26,883 nucleotides of DNA, taken from the NCBI GenBank assembly GCA_937891045.1, contig CALBEV010000037.1:1-26883 (forward strand), in the 5' to 3' direction. The stretch is from an uncultured Burkholderiales bacterium. Lineage in GTDB: Bacteria > Pseudomonadota > Gammaproteobacteria > Burkholderiales > Burkholderiaceae. The notes beneath the pieces were generated by a model. The model was not told the DNA's origin. It ran no database searches and was given only the letters and a program-made list of their open reading frames with translations. Shown here in pieces: positions 14,913 through 23,318 of this stretch. Positions within the stretch are counted from its first letter, which is position 1. Every line of letters starts with the position of its first letter. Position numbers and translations under genes: made by a program.

Positions 14913-15572
14913 TCAGGGTGCGGCCACTTCAATCATGATCTCATTGCGTCGGAGCATGGGCAGTGTCCATGGTGGGTCATACCGTGAAAGTTGTGGGGCT
15001 GCAATTGTTTTTAAATTTTTCTTTCGCGCCCAATCGCTGGCTTCCATACTCTTGGCCTGAACTTTGGATTGGGTGTTGAAACCAGAATACTTCAGAACGA
15101 CATAGTGCTTGCTGGGAATTTCTCTCAAGCTCACTGCATTGTTTTTGGGCTTGGGAATGGACGCCAGTGTGTATTGACTGGGCATGACGAATTTGACGAG
15201 CCATTGCTTGGCCGTTTGCATATTCACTGAGTCCTGTTGCGGTTCGAGCGTGACAGGGGCCGTCATGGCGATCTTGGCCGATTGCGGTTCGAGCGTCACA
15301 GGTGCAGTCATGGCTATTTTTTCGCTCCCCGATGCGCTCACGACTTGGTTGTTGCCGAAAATGTAGTCGGCAATCAACCGAAAACCCTTGCTTGAAGCCT
15401 CATCCATATCGCCTTCCACCATGGTTTCTGCCACCAAATAGGGCGCGTACTTGCGGACTTCATAAGCGCCGTCAGACAGCACAATGTCATATTTCGGTTC
15501 TTCGATCGCCATGACGTTTCCAGTCCATAAAAGGCAAGACACCAACGCCATGAGAATTTTTGCAGGGTTCAT
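14913..15572 (-). CDS. Exported SOUL-family haem-binding protein
   Basis: A 219-residue protein starting MNPAKILMALVSCLLW, with a signal peptide cleaved near VMA/IEEP. SOUL features follow: YDIVLSDGAYEVRKYAPYLVAET and the family signature EKIAMTAPV. Proteins of this family bind haem or related hydrophobic ligands; the bacterial role is not settled. A 15-residue block carrying the signature is duplicated in tandem (see the repeat feature). It is the last gene of a minus-strand run behind the photolyase, 50 bases away, which suggests shared control under light or photooxidative stress. The in-frame extension to 15947 lies inside the photolyase gene and is rejected. Confidence 0.9.
   Translation of the reverse strand: MNPAKILMALVSCLLWTGNVMAIEEPKYDIVLSDGAYEVRKYAPYLVAETMVEGDMDEASSKGFRLIADYIFGNNQVVSASGSEKIAMTAPVTLEPQSAKIAMTAPVTLEPQQDSVNMQTAKQWLVKFVMPSQYTLASIPKPKNNAVSLREIPSKHYVVLKYSGFNTQSKVQAKSMEASDWARKKNLKTIAAPQLSRYDPPWTLPMLRRNEIMIEVAAP
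15237..15326. repeat. Tandem 45-bp duplication inside the SOUL gene
   Basis: Two 45-bp units, 15237-15281 and 15282-15326, encode KIAMTAPVTLEPQ twice with a period of exactly 15 codons. The copies differ at several synonymous positions (for example GTGACAGGGGCC against GTCACAGGTGCA) but keep the protein nearly identical. That pattern argues for an older duplication held by selection, not an assembly artefact. Confidence 0.85.
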
Positions 15573-15622
15573 ATCTTTCGCCTGTTGTTCGTGTTGTACA
15601 TTGTTGCACGCAAGTGCACAGT

Positions 15623-17143
15623 TCACAGCACCGAAGCGCGATGCTGGCGGGCTTGCTCGGCAATCGTGAGCTTGTTGTCTGGGGTGAGTCGGTTCAAGTT
15701 CTTCAAGTGCATCAACATGCGTGGATTTTTCGCCAATGTGTCTGCATGGGTGTTCAAGTAATCCCAATACAAGGTGGTGAAAGGGCAGGCTGTCTCGCCA
15801 ATGGATTGGGCTGGATTGAACCGGCAGCCTTTGCAATGGTTGCTCATGCGGTCGATGTACTTGCCACTGGCCACATACGGTTTGCTGGCCATCAAACCAC
15901 CGTCGGCGAATTGGCTCATGCCCAGTGTGTTGGGCAGTTCTACCCATTCAACCGCATCCACATAAACCCCCAAATACCACTGGTGCACCTCTTTGGGAGA
16001 TACGCCCAGCAGCAAAGCGTAGAGGCCTGTGACCATCAATCGTTGAATATGGTGGGCATAGCCATGCTCAAGTGTTTGTTGAATAGCGTCGCGCAGGCAT
16101 GCCATGTCGGTTTGTCCGGTCCAATAAAAACCGGGCAAAGCAGCTGCTGCATTGGTGGTATTGCGCTCCAGATAACCCGGCATGTGCAGCCAGTAAATAC
16201 CCCGGACGTATTCACGCCATCCCAGTATTTGGCGCACAAAACCCTCTACCGCTTCAAGCGGTGCATGGCCGTTTTCATAAGCTTGGATCGCTGCTGCGAT
16301 GACTTCCCTGGGATTGAGCAACTTGAGGTTCAGCGCAGCTGACAGATGCGAGTGGTAAAGCCAAACCTCGCCTTCCCACATGGCATCTTGGAAAAGACCA
16401 AAGTGAGGCAGTCGATGCGCGATGAAATCTGACAACACCTTCAGCGCTTGCAGGCGTGTGACAGGCCAGCCAAAACTGCCCAGCCTGCCAGGGTGATGGC
16501 TGAATCGTTGCTGCACCAAACCCATGACTTCTTGGGTGATTTGATCAGGTGTAAAGCGGGTGGGCGCAGGGAGCTGGCCCGGCCCATGTTTGCCAAAGCT
16601 ACCCCGGTTCTCTGAATCAAAATTCCACTTGCCACCGATGGGTTTTTTACCATCCATCAAGATGCCGGTTTTGAGGCGCAGTTCGCGGTAAAAATATTCC
16701 AAGCGAATTTGTTTGCGATCTGCTGCATGGGCTGCAAAGTCCCGCACCGTGGTGAAGAAATGCGTGTCATCTCGGATGTCTAAATGCAACTGGTGTTGGT
16801 TGGCAACTTGGCGCAAGCTTTGCAACACCCGCCAATCGCCGGGTGCGGTCATCACCAGTTTGTCCGGTTGCCACTTGGCAATGGCTTTATCCAGTTCGCC
16901 AGACAAGGTGCCCAGATTGCCAGTTGCATCAATGGCTATGTAGTCCACCGACCATGCCCGGTCGCGCAAAGCCACAGCGAAGTGGCGCATGGCGCTTAAA
17001 AAAAGGGTTGTTCGCTGTTTTGACGATCTCACATGCGTGGACTCTTGATCCACTTCCGCCATCCACACCAAGTCTTGTTGCGGGTCGAAATCGGTCAGGG
17101 CAGAGGCATCTTCGTTGAGTTGGTCGCCCAGCACCAGAACCAA
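15623..17143 (-). CDS. Iron-sulfur cryptochrome/photolyase, PhrB (6-4)-type
   Basis: About 506 residues, related to the FeS bacterial cryptochromes and photolyases typified by Agrobacterium PhrB, which repair (6-4) photoproducts with light, FAD and a lumazine. The LVLVLGDQL N terminus is present. Four cysteines, Cys349 (DMACLRD), Cys437 and Cys440 (HCKGC) and Cys453 (ETACPF), have the spacing 88-3-13 of the PhrB 4Fe-4S cluster. No in-frame ATG or GTG exists near the N terminus. The start is the TTG at 17143, or possibly an ATT at 17152, which has AAGG six bases upstream and gives the family-like MRHLVLVLGD. The SOUL gene follows 50 bases later. Confidence 0.93.
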   Translation of the reverse strand: MVLVLGDQLNEDASALTDFDPQQDLVWMAEVDQESTHVRSSKQRTTLFLSAMRHFAVALRDRAWSVDYIAIDATGNLGTLSGELDKAIAKWQPDKLVMTAPGDWRVLQSLRQVANQHQLHLDIRDDTHFFTTVRDFAAHAADRKQIRLEYFYRELRLKTGILMDGKKPIGGKWNFDSENRGSFGKHGPGQLPAPTRFTPDQITQEVMGLVQQRFSHHPGRLGSFGWPVTRLQALKVLSDFIAHRLPHFGLFQDAMWEGEVWLYHSHLSAALNLKLLNPREVIAAAIQAYENGHAPLEAVEGFVRQILGWREYVRGIYWLHMPGYLERNTTNAAAALPGFYWTGQTDMACLRDAIQQTLEHGYAHHIQRLMVTGLYALLLGVSPKEVHQWYLGVYVDAVEWVELPNTLGMSQFADGGLMASKPYVASGKYIDRMSNHCKGCRFNPAQSIGETACPFTTLYWDYLNTHADTLAKNPRMLMHLKNLNRLTPDNKLTIAEQARQHRASVL

Positions 17144-17160
17144 ATGGCGAATGTGGCGCC

Positions 17161-17577
17161 TTATTTTTTGTCTCCGGCAGCCGCAGCGGCAGCCTCTTTT
17201 TCTAGCGCCAGAGCGGCAGCTTTTTTCTGTTTGTAGATGGATTCAATCGACGCCATGATGGGTGGCGTTTGCGCAGTACCCAGCCAGACGGCTTGGTTTT
17301 GCATGATGATTTCAATCTGATCTAGCGGGCAAGTTGGACCAAATTTGCGCAGCCATTCCTTGGCACGCTCTTCGCGAAGGCTGACTTCATTGATGGTGTA
17401 AGCCAGCACTTTGAAGTCGGTTGAAGAGCAAACCACTTCAGGTGCAGCAGGTGCAACAGGGGCAGGCGGTTTTTTATTTTGTGCAGACGCGTTCAGGGCT
17501 GCAAAAGACAATGCCACTGAAGCTGTGAACAGTGGCAAGCCGTTGAAAAAACTTCGGGGCCATGCGTGTGATGTCAT
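17161..17577 (-). CDS. Small secreted protein of unknown function
   Basis: 138 residues from the ATG at 17577. The N terminus MTSHAWPRSFFNG followed by LPLFTASVALSFAALNASAQ is a signal peptide with an AQ/NKK cleavage site. A proline-alanine linker follows, then a short domain with two cysteines (VVCSST and PTCPLD) and a charged, alanine-rich tail ending AAAAAAGDKK. I do not recognise the family. It lies 35 bases after the Tim44-domain gene and 8-17 bases before the photolyase start, so it probably shares their transcript. The reading frame is open upstream to 17679 but that part overlaps the Tim44 gene. Confidence 0.65.
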   Translation of the reverse strand: MTSHAWPRSFFNGLPLFTASVALSFAALNASAQNKKPPAPVAPAAPEVVCSSTDFKVLAYTINEVSLREERAKEWLRKFGPTCPLDQIEIIMQNQAVWLGTAQTPPIMASIESIYKQKKAAALALEKEAAAAAAGDKK

Positions 17578-17612
17578 GGCCCCGATTCTATCGACTACAG
17601 ATGCGGATCGTT

Positions 17613-18524
17613 TTAGATGGCTTGAATACCTGCAACCAACCAACCACTCTTGCTGTTTTTGTAAAGGGTCAGGTTCCAAACTTCTTGGAAAGGTTCGGGT
17701 TGGGCGCCTGGTTCTTCCCGGATGGAGCCAGAGAATTCGATGCTGGCCATGTAATCTTCGCCGGATTCTTCGATACCCAAAAGTTTGGCTTCCAATCGCA
17801 GCACCTCGGTTTTGGGAACAGGGGAACCTGCTTGGGCTGCATCGCGGTCATCAATCTGATTTTTGATTTCACGCAACATGTCGTCAGTCATCAAACTGCG
17901 CAAGCTGTTGATGTCAGAGCGATCCCATGCGTCTTGCATTTGAACGAAATTTTGTTTGGCTTGAGTGACAAAACTTCGAACATCAAAGTCAGCAGGAATG
18001 GACCATGTGGCGGGTGAACCACCAACCACGGCGGAACCTATCATGCTGCCAGAATGAAGTGGGCGTGACTGGTCTTGCAAAGGGTTGAAGCGGGTGTTTT
18101 GCGAGGAAGCATGGCTGGGGGCACCAGCGGTTTCAAACGCCAAGTTATTGTGGCGGGCCATCCCATTGTTGGCGGCTGCTTTTCTGCGCATGAAGTAGCC
18201 CACAGCGACCATGATGGCCAATGCGATCAGACCAAACATCATGAACTGAGCCAATTCTTCGCCAAAGCCAAGTGAGCTTGCCAACCAGGCCAGTCCAAGA
18301 CCAGCAGCCAGACCACCCAACATGGCACCCCAAGGCCGTCTTGGCTGGGCAGGTGCGGCAGCTGGCGGTGTGGCGTTGGGGGCTGGTTTGGCAGCTTGAT
18401 TCTGTGTGACGTTGTTGGATTGCTTGCCAAACGATTTGCCAGAACCCATGCGTTTTGCTGCATCTGCACTCATGCTGGACAAACCGATGAAAAGTGCCAA
18501 AGCAACCGATAACAATTTATTCAT
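17613..18524 (-). CDS. Tim44-like domain membrane protein
   Basis: 303 residues: a signal-like hydrophobic N terminus (MNKLLSVALALFIGLSS, possible cleavage at ADAA/KR), an Asn/Pro/Ala-rich linker, two close hydrophobic segments (about 86-135, LGGLAAGLGLAWLASS and FMMFGLIALAIMVAVGYFM), then a C-terminal Tim44/MRP-L45-like domain (about 165-300) with SFVTQAKQNFVQMQDAWDRSDINSLRSLMTDDMLREI. Bacterial members are widespread envelope proteins of unknown role. It is the first gene of the minus-strand group that ends with the photolyase and the SOUL gene. Confidence 0.88.
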   Translation of the reverse strand: MNKLLSVALALFIGLSSMSADAAKRMGSGKSFGKQSNNVTQNQAAKPAPNATPPAAAPAQPRRPWGAMLGGLAAGLGLAWLASSLGFGEELAQFMMFGLIALAIMVAVGYFMRRKAAANNGMARHNNLAFETAGAPSHASSQNTRFNPLQDQSRPLHSGSMIGSAVVGGSPATWSIPADFDVRSFVTQAKQNFVQMQDAWDRSDINSLRSLMTDDMLREIKNQIDDRDAAQAGSPVPKTEVLRLEAKLLGIEESGEDYMASIEFSGSIREEPGAQPEPFQEVWNLTLYKNSKSGWLVAGIQAI

Positions 18525-18665
18525 GCTTTACTCCAAGATTAAGTCTTGCGGAACATGGGCTACATCTTAGGCGAACAGGTCTTTTTTCAAGGGGGCCGCT
18601 TTAAAAGCCACACAAAATCTAGTTCTTTTTGCAAAATGTTGTTGCAAGCCATGACAAGGGCATGA

Positions 18666-18682
18666 AAGGGCTTCAAGCCCTT
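18666..18682 (-). terminator. Hairpin after the Bug receptor gene, possible terminator
   Basis: AAGGGCTTCAAGCCCTT is a near-perfect palindrome starting 4 bases past the stop of the minus-strand receptor gene. In RNA it would form AAGGGC-(TTGAA)-GCCCTT. It is followed on that strand by only a short T run, so termination may be inefficient or Rho-assisted. Its position at the end of the five-gene operon supports the call. Confidence 0.4.
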
Positions 18683-18686
18683 GGGT

Positions 18687-19661
18687 TCAGTCTGCTTTGG
18701 TGCCAGCTTGTCGGATGACTTCGGTCAAGCGAATGGCATCTTTTTTCATGCGGGCTTCAAAGGCGGCGCTGCTGCCGCCAATCAAATCCGCACCGGCGGC
18801 TTGAATTTTCTCGATCATCTCGGGGTCTTTGAGAATCTTGTCGATCTCACGGTTGAGCAGTTGCACCACTGCGCTGGGCGTTTTGGCAGGCGCCAAGATG
18901 CCAAACCAAGCGGTGATTTCGTAGTCGGGCATGGACAAGGCTTCGGCGACGGTGGGCACGTTGGGCAGCAATCGAGATCTTTTCTGGCCTGTGACTGCCA
19001 AGGCTTTGAGCTTGTTGGCTTTGACTTGCGGCAAGGCCAAGGGCAGATTGACAAATCCAATTTGCAGTTCACCACGCAACAAATCCACCATGGCCTGCGA
19101 GTTGCCTTTGTAGGGAAAGTGCTCCATTTGCACACCTGTTTTCAAGCCCAGCAACTCACCCGCCAAATGGCCTGAACTGCCTGCACCCGGCGAACCGTAA
19201 TTCAATTGGCCCGGTTTGCTTTTGGCCAGTTGCACCAGCTCTTTGAGGTTTTGCACACCCAAATCAGGATGAACCACCACCACATTCGTCACCTCGGCCA
19301 GTTCGATGACGGGCACCAAATCCGTCATGGGGTTGTAGGGCAGTTGGCTGTACAGGGCCAAATTGGTGACCAAGGGCAAACCGTTGATCAGCAAGGTGTA
19401 GCCATCGGGAGCGGCTTTGGCGACATGGTTGTTGCCGATGTTGGTGCCAGCGCCCGGCATTTGTTCCACCACGACGCTTTGCCCCAAGGCGGCACCCAGA
19501 CGCGGTGCCAAGGCACGTGCAATCACATCCGAGCTGCCGGTGGTGGCGGGGATGATCAGCTTGATGGTTTTGCGGGGATAGTCTTGGGACCAAACTGAGG
19601 GATGAACGCTGGCACAAGCCACTGCTGCCAAGCCAGATCCAAATGCACGTCTGTTCAACAT
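18687..19661 (-). CDS. Bug/TctC family periplasmic solute-binding receptor
   Basis: A 324-residue tripartite-tricarboxylate-transporter receptor. After a signal peptide (MLNRRAFGSGLAAVACASV...WSQ) come the family landmarks DYPRKTIKLIIP, APDGYTLLI, YGSPGAGSSGHLAGE, PYKGNSQAMVDLLRGE and WFGILAPAKTP. These proteins bind carboxylates in the periplasm. No TctA/TctB membrane genes are in the window, as is usual for the many orphan Bug proteins of Burkholderiales. The start at 19661 is supported by AAAAGG five bases upstream; a longer frame to 19733 overlaps the preceding gene. It is the last gene of the operon, 17 bases after the AMDase-like gene. Confidence 0.94.
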   Translation of the reverse strand: MLNRRAFGSGLAAVACASVHPSVWSQDYPRKTIKLIIPATTGSSDVIARALAPRLGAALGQSVVVEQMPGAGTNIGNNHVAKAAPDGYTLLINGLPLVTNLALYSQLPYNPMTDLVPVIELAEVTNVVVVHPDLGVQNLKELVQLAKSKPGQLNYGSPGAGSSGHLAGELLGLKTGVQMEHFPYKGNSQAMVDLLRGELQIGFVNLPLALPQVKANKLKALAVTGQKRSRLLPNVPTVAEALSMPDYEITAWFGILAPAKTPSAVVQLLNREIDKILKDPEMIEKIQAAGADLIGGSSAAFEARMKKDAIRLTEVIRQAGTKAD

Positions 19662-19678
19662 AACAACCTTTTCATATT

Positions 19679-20422
19679 TCAATGGTGCTCTAACAAGCTG
19701 CCAAACCCGGCGCGGCGGTCGGTGATGCCGCAAGCGCGCAAGGCATGCCAGTAGGTGGCGGTGTTGATGGCAATCACCGGCTTGCCCAAAAACAATTCGG
19801 CGGCGGCGGCCAAACGAATCATGGATAAATTGGTGCCGACTTGCACAATCGCATCCACATCATCGCCATCGAGTTGTTTGATGGCCTCTCGGCACATGGC
19901 GTCGGTGCTGTGCGCGATTTGCACTGGGCTGGGGCGTTCAAAACAAATATCACGAACCACGGTGAAACCGCAGTCTTGGTAGAAGCGGCGCACTTGGTCG
20001 TTGGCCACTTTGAAGTAGGGCGACAAAAAAGCAATGCGCTTGACTTTCAGCGCATTCAGCGCGGCTTCGGTGGCAAACGATCCACACGACACACCCACAC
20101 CAGCACGCTCGGTCATCATGTCTAAGTAGGATTGCGCACCAGCGCGGCCGTTCCAAAACGTGGCCGCCGACATGCCCATGACCAGGTAGTCCATCTCACA
20201 GGTTTTCAAAATATCCACCGCATCCAAGGTGGCGCGGTTGATGTTCTCGACCAAGGCCAAAAAACTGACGTCATCCGTGACCGGGTTGTTTGGAATGGCG
20301 ATGCGGCTGTAATGGTTGGTCACGCCCACGGGGCGCAGGTCGTCGAAGTCGGGTTGCACGATGGTGTTGGTGGAAGGCCCCAGCGTGCCAAATTTTTTTC
20401 GATAGCCCAAGTGGTCTGTCAT
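19679..20422 (-). CDS. Arylmalonate decarboxylase/maleate isomerase-like protein lacking catalytic Cys
   Basis: 247 residues of the Asp/Glu racemase superfamily, closest by eye to arylmalonate decarboxylase and maleate cis-trans isomerase. VMGMSAATFWNG aligns with the AMDase MGTSLSFYRG loop, LSPYFKVAND with the loop carrying AMDase Tyr126, and VQVGTNLSM with the LSCGGL segment. At both positions where family members place catalytic cysteines this protein appears to have glycine (Gly83 and Gly196); the nearest cysteine is Cys113. It may use another mechanism or substrate. Its start overlaps the amidase stop (ATGA). Pairing with an amidase recalls NicF-NicE (maleamate to maleate to fumarate), but that function is unproven. 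Confidence 0.75.
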   Translation of the reverse strand: MTDHLGYRKKFGTLGPSTNTIVQPDFDDLRPVGVTNHYSRIAIPNNPVTDDVSFLALVENINRATLDAVDILKTCEMDYLVMGMSAATFWNGRAGAQSYLDMMTERAGVGVSCGSFATEAALNALKVKRIAFLSPYFKVANDQVRRFYQDCGFTVVRDICFERPSPVQIAHSTDAMCREAIKQLDGDDVDAIVQVGTNLSMIRLAAAAELFLGKPVIAINTATYWHALRACGITDRRAGFGSLLEHH

Positions 20423-21054
20423 GTTGAAGCTCCTTGCCGAGATTGCAGGTGGGACAGCAGTTCGTCCCGCGTCAGGATGTCGGCGTATTTTTGGCGCATG
20501 TCAAACAAGTTGGCGTAATGCGGATCCAAGGCGCGGTCGCCCACGCAGTCAGACAGCACCACGGTGCGGAAATTGTGTTGCACCGCATCCACTACCGTGG
20601 CCCGCACACAGCCACTGGTGGTGCAACCGGTCACCACCACCGTGTCCACCGATTGAAAGTGCAACCAGTCGGCCAAGGCGGTGTTGAAAAACGCCGAAGC
20701 CCCTTGCTTGCGAACCACCCATTCGCGGTTCTGTGGTGCCAGCTCGGGCACGATCTGACTGCCCACAGCGTCTTCGGTCAGGGCCTGCAAGGCTTTCACG
20801 CGGGTGGCAAACAGGTTGCGGTCTGAGCCGTTTGCCTCAAACACCACGCGGGTGTGGGCAATCGGCAAGCCCCAGCTTCTGAACGCCGCCAGCAAGGGCA
20901 CGGTGGCCTTCACGGCGTCTTGAATGTGGGGGCCGCCAAGCTGATGTGGATCCACGAAGCTGTTGACGAAATCCACCATCAACAAGCAGCAACGCTGGCC
21001 GATACCGGTGGTGTGGCCAAAGCCTTGGCGCAGGTAAATCTCTTCGGTGTTCAT
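20419..21054 (-). CDS. Isochorismatase-family amidase (carbamoylsarcosine/maleamate type)
   Basis: A 211-residue cysteine hydrolase with the intact triad Asp28 (LLMVDFVNSFVDP), Lys116 (VVRKQGASAF) and Cys149 (CTTSGCVRAT). The VDFxNxFVDP and TTSGCVR segments resemble N-carbamoylsarcosine amidohydrolase and maleamate amidase (NicF). It would hydrolyse an amide or N-carbamoyl group with release of ammonia in the cytoplasm. The start at 21054 lies four bases after the upstream lyase stop; an in-frame ATG at 21096 overlaps that gene. The stop overlaps the AMDase-like start. The substrate is inferred only at the family level. Confidence 0.87.
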   Translation of the reverse strand: MNTEEIYLRQGFGHTTGIGQRCCLLMVDFVNSFVDPHQLGGPHIQDAVKATVPLLAAFRSWGLPIAHTRVVFEANGSDRNLFATRVKALQALTEDAVGSQIVPELAPQNREWVVRKQGASAFFNTALADWLHFQSVDTVVVTGCTTSGCVRATVVDAVQHNFRTVVLSDCVGDRALDPHYANLFDMRQKYADILTRDELLSHLQSRQGAST

Positions 21055-21058
21055 GCCG

Positions 21059-21970
21059 TCAGGCTTTTGAATCTGGCTTGGCATGGGCCTGGTCAAAAGC
21101 AGTCACCCAGTCAAAGCCCATGAGTTTGGAGAAAGCTGGAAAGTCGTACAGCGCATCCTGCACACTGGTGCTCGAGCGGGTTTGTTTCAGGACGGTGTAG
21201 ACATGTTCATAGGCCTTGGCTGCCGCCAAAAAAGCGGTGGCCGGAAAGATGGCCAGCCCATAACCAATGGCTTGCAGTTCTTCAAAACTCAGCACCGGTG
21301 TGCGCCCACCTTCGACCATGTTGGCCACCAAGGGCAAGTCAAAGCTGCGGCCAATTTGCTGCATTTCTGCCACCGATTCGGGGCTTTCCACAAACAGAAT
21401 GTCGGCCCCGGCCTTGGCGTAGAGCTCGGCACGGCGCAGCGCTTCGTCCAAACCCAAGGTGGTACGGGCATCGGTGCGAGCGATGATCAGGAAGTTGGGG
21501 TCGGAGCGGGTTTCCACCGCCACGCGGATTTTGTCGGCCATGTCTTGCGCGGGCACGACACGGCGACCCAGCACATGGCCACATTTCTTGGGAAATTCTT
21601 GGTCTTCCAGCTGAATCGCACAAGCGCCTGCGGCTTCGTAGCCACGCACCGTGTGCATCACATTCAACAAGCCGCCGTAGCCGGTGTCACCATCACAAAT
21701 CATCGGCGTTTGGGTGATGCTGGTGAATTGCGTCACCCGGTTCACCATGTCTGAGTAGGTGGCCAAACCCGCATCCGGCATGCCCAAATAAGACGCCACG
21801 GTGCCGTAGCCGGTCATGTAGAGAGCCTCAAAGCCCATTTGATCGGCCATCTTGGCCGAGACCATTTCGAACACACCAGGGGCGACCACCAACTGTCCTT
21901 GGCTCAGTCGTTGTTTCAGCAAGGCACGGCGTTGTGTATGCGAAAGCGTGGAGATACCTTGTTTGATCAT
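21059..21970 (-). CDS. Isocitrate lyase/PEP mutase superfamily lyase
   Basis: 303 residues forming a TIM barrel of the isocitrate lyase/phosphoenolpyruvate mutase superfamily. Mg-binding and active-site motifs are intact: DGDTGYGG (93-100), QLEDQ (120-124) and KKCGH (128-132), the last with the catalytic cysteine typical of C-C lyases. Members include methylisocitrate lyase, 2,3-dimethylmalate lyase, oxaloacetate hydrolase and carboxyPEP mutase. The KKCGH loop favours a lyase of a substituted malate or citrate-like acid over a phosphonate mutase. It starts in an ATGA overlap with the monooxygenase stop. The actual substrate is unknown. Confidence 0.88.
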   Translation of the reverse strand: MIKQGISTLSHTQRRALLKQRLSQGQLVVAPGVFEMVSAKMADQMGFEALYMTGYGTVASYLGMPDAGLATYSDMVNRVTQFTSITQTPMICDGDTGYGGLLNVMHTVRGYEAAGACAIQLEDQEFPKKCGHVLGRRVVPAQDMADKIRVAVETRSDPNFLIIARTDARTTLGLDEALRRAELYAKAGADILFVESPESVAEMQQIGRSFDLPLVANMVEGGRTPVLSFEELQAIGYGLAIFPATAFLAAAKAYEHVYTVLKQTRSSTSVQDALYDFPAFSKLMGFDWVTAFDQAHAKPDSKA

Positions 21971-23169
21971 GCGATGGCCTTGGCGCGTTCGAGGGCGTCG
22001 ATCATGGACGATTGACGAATATAAGCACGTGCGCGAACGGGGTCCAAACTGAGTTCGCGCAGGGCTTGTTGGTTTTCTTTTCGTTTGACGGGATCGCGCT
22101 CTTCAATGTCGCGCTTGTTGCGTGCCGTGCTGGCATTGATGTAGTCGATGGCGATGGTGCGACGCTGCCGCTCGTACTGGTCGAGCAACGCATCCGATCC
22201 GCCTTTTTGCAAAACGGCCAACAACTTCTCTGTGAGATTCATGGCGTCGTGGATGCCGCCATTCATGCCCATGCCGCCCAGCGGGTTGTTGATGTGCGCC
22301 GCGTCCCCGGCCAACACCACGCGTCCATGGCGAAAGCGCTGCGCCACGCGTTGATGCACTTTGTACAAGGTTCGGTGTTGGGTGACGTAGGCCTGCGCTT
22401 GCGGCAACAGGTTTTGCAATCGAGCTTGAACAGACTCGTCGGTCAGCACGGCCTCGTCTGATTCTTCGGCCTTGGTGGGAAACAACACCCGCCACAGGGT
22501 GGGTACGCGCAGCAAGACACACCATTCTTGCGGGTCCGAGCAGTAATTCACATAGGACAGACGCGGCAAATGATCTGCATATTCAAATGCAGTGGACACC
22601 ACCAAAAACCGTTCGGGGTAGGTGAAGCCTTCGAACTCGATGTTCAAACTGCGCCGCACCGCGCTCCATGCGCCGTCTGCGCCGATCAGGTAATGGGCTT
22701 GCAGGCTGTGGGCTTCTTCCGCTTGCGTGAAGGCCACTTGCACTTGATCAGCGGTTTGAGTGACCTGGGTGACTTTGGCATCAAACAGCATGTGCACATG
22801 CGGCATGGCATTCAATTGGGCTTGAATCATTTGCGTCAATTTCCATTGCTCGCATTGCAGCCTGAAAGGATGATCGGTGTCGGGCGCGATAAGTTGCATG
22901 TCGAACTCGGCAATCACGCCTTCTTGCCGATCGCGTTGCTGGGTGTAGCGGGCCACCAAACCTTGTGCCAGCAAGTCGCCGGTCAGACCCAGCGGGGCCA
23001 ACATGTCCAAAGTGGGCGGGTGGAAGGTGGAGGCACGCAAGTCCCGGTTCAGGGCTGGCGCGGCTTCAAGCACAGTGACTTTCACGCCTTGATTGGCCAA
23101 CAACAAGGCACTGACCAGGCCGACCGGTCCAGCGCCTGCGACCACGACATGGGCTTGATGTGTTTGCAT
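21967..23169 (-). CDS. FAD-dependent aromatic/heterocyclic monooxygenase (PHBH/UbiH type)
   Basis: About 400 residues of class A flavoprotein hydroxylase. The FAD-binding dinucleotide motif is GAGPVG near the N terminus. The family DG motif appears in YLIGADGAWSAVRRSL, and the second FAD motif with the catalytic loop appears in LAGDAAHINNPLGGMGMNGGIHDAMNL. Such enzymes hydroxylate aromatic or N-heteroaromatic rings with NAD(P)H and oxygen. It heads the five-gene minus-strand operon and is divergent from the GltS-type carrier. An in-frame GTG at 23193 adds eight residues; no good ribosome site supports either start. NicC-like 6-hydroxynicotinate monooxygenase is one possibility among many. Confidence 0.88.
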   Translation of the reverse strand: MQTHQAHVVVAGAGPVGLVSALLLANQGVKVTVLEAAPALNRDLRASTFHPPTLDMLAPLGLTGDLLAQGLVARYTQQRDRQEGVIAEFDMQLIAPDTDHPFRLQCEQWKLTQMIQAQLNAMPHVHMLFDAKVTQVTQTADQVQVAFTQAEEAHSLQAHYLIGADGAWSAVRRSLNIEFEGFTYPERFLVVSTAFEYADHLPRLSYVNYCSDPQEWCVLLRVPTLWRVLFPTKAEESDEAVLTDESVQARLQNLLPQAQAYVTQHRTLYKVHQRVAQRFRHGRVVLAGDAAHINNPLGGMGMNGGIHDAMNLTEKLLAVLQKGGSDALLDQYERQRRTIAIDYINASTARNKRDIEERDPVKRKENQQALRELSLDPVRARAYIRQSSMIDALERAKAIA

Positions 23170-23318
23170 GGGATGAGCTTGGTGATGATTCACTGGCCAT
23201 GTTACTCAAGTTCATGCCTTGCAATCAGTGGGCTTATCTGCCGCTGGAGAATCTCATCAACAATAGGGACGGTCACACCCCCCCCAGCACCAACCTTCAT
23301 TTTGATAGGAATCAAGCC

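Noticed and set aside
23170..23318. Regulator site between the monooxygenase and the GltS-type gene
   Set aside because: Only a short CAAG-N7-CTTG repeat is visible; no convincing promoter or operator could be defined.
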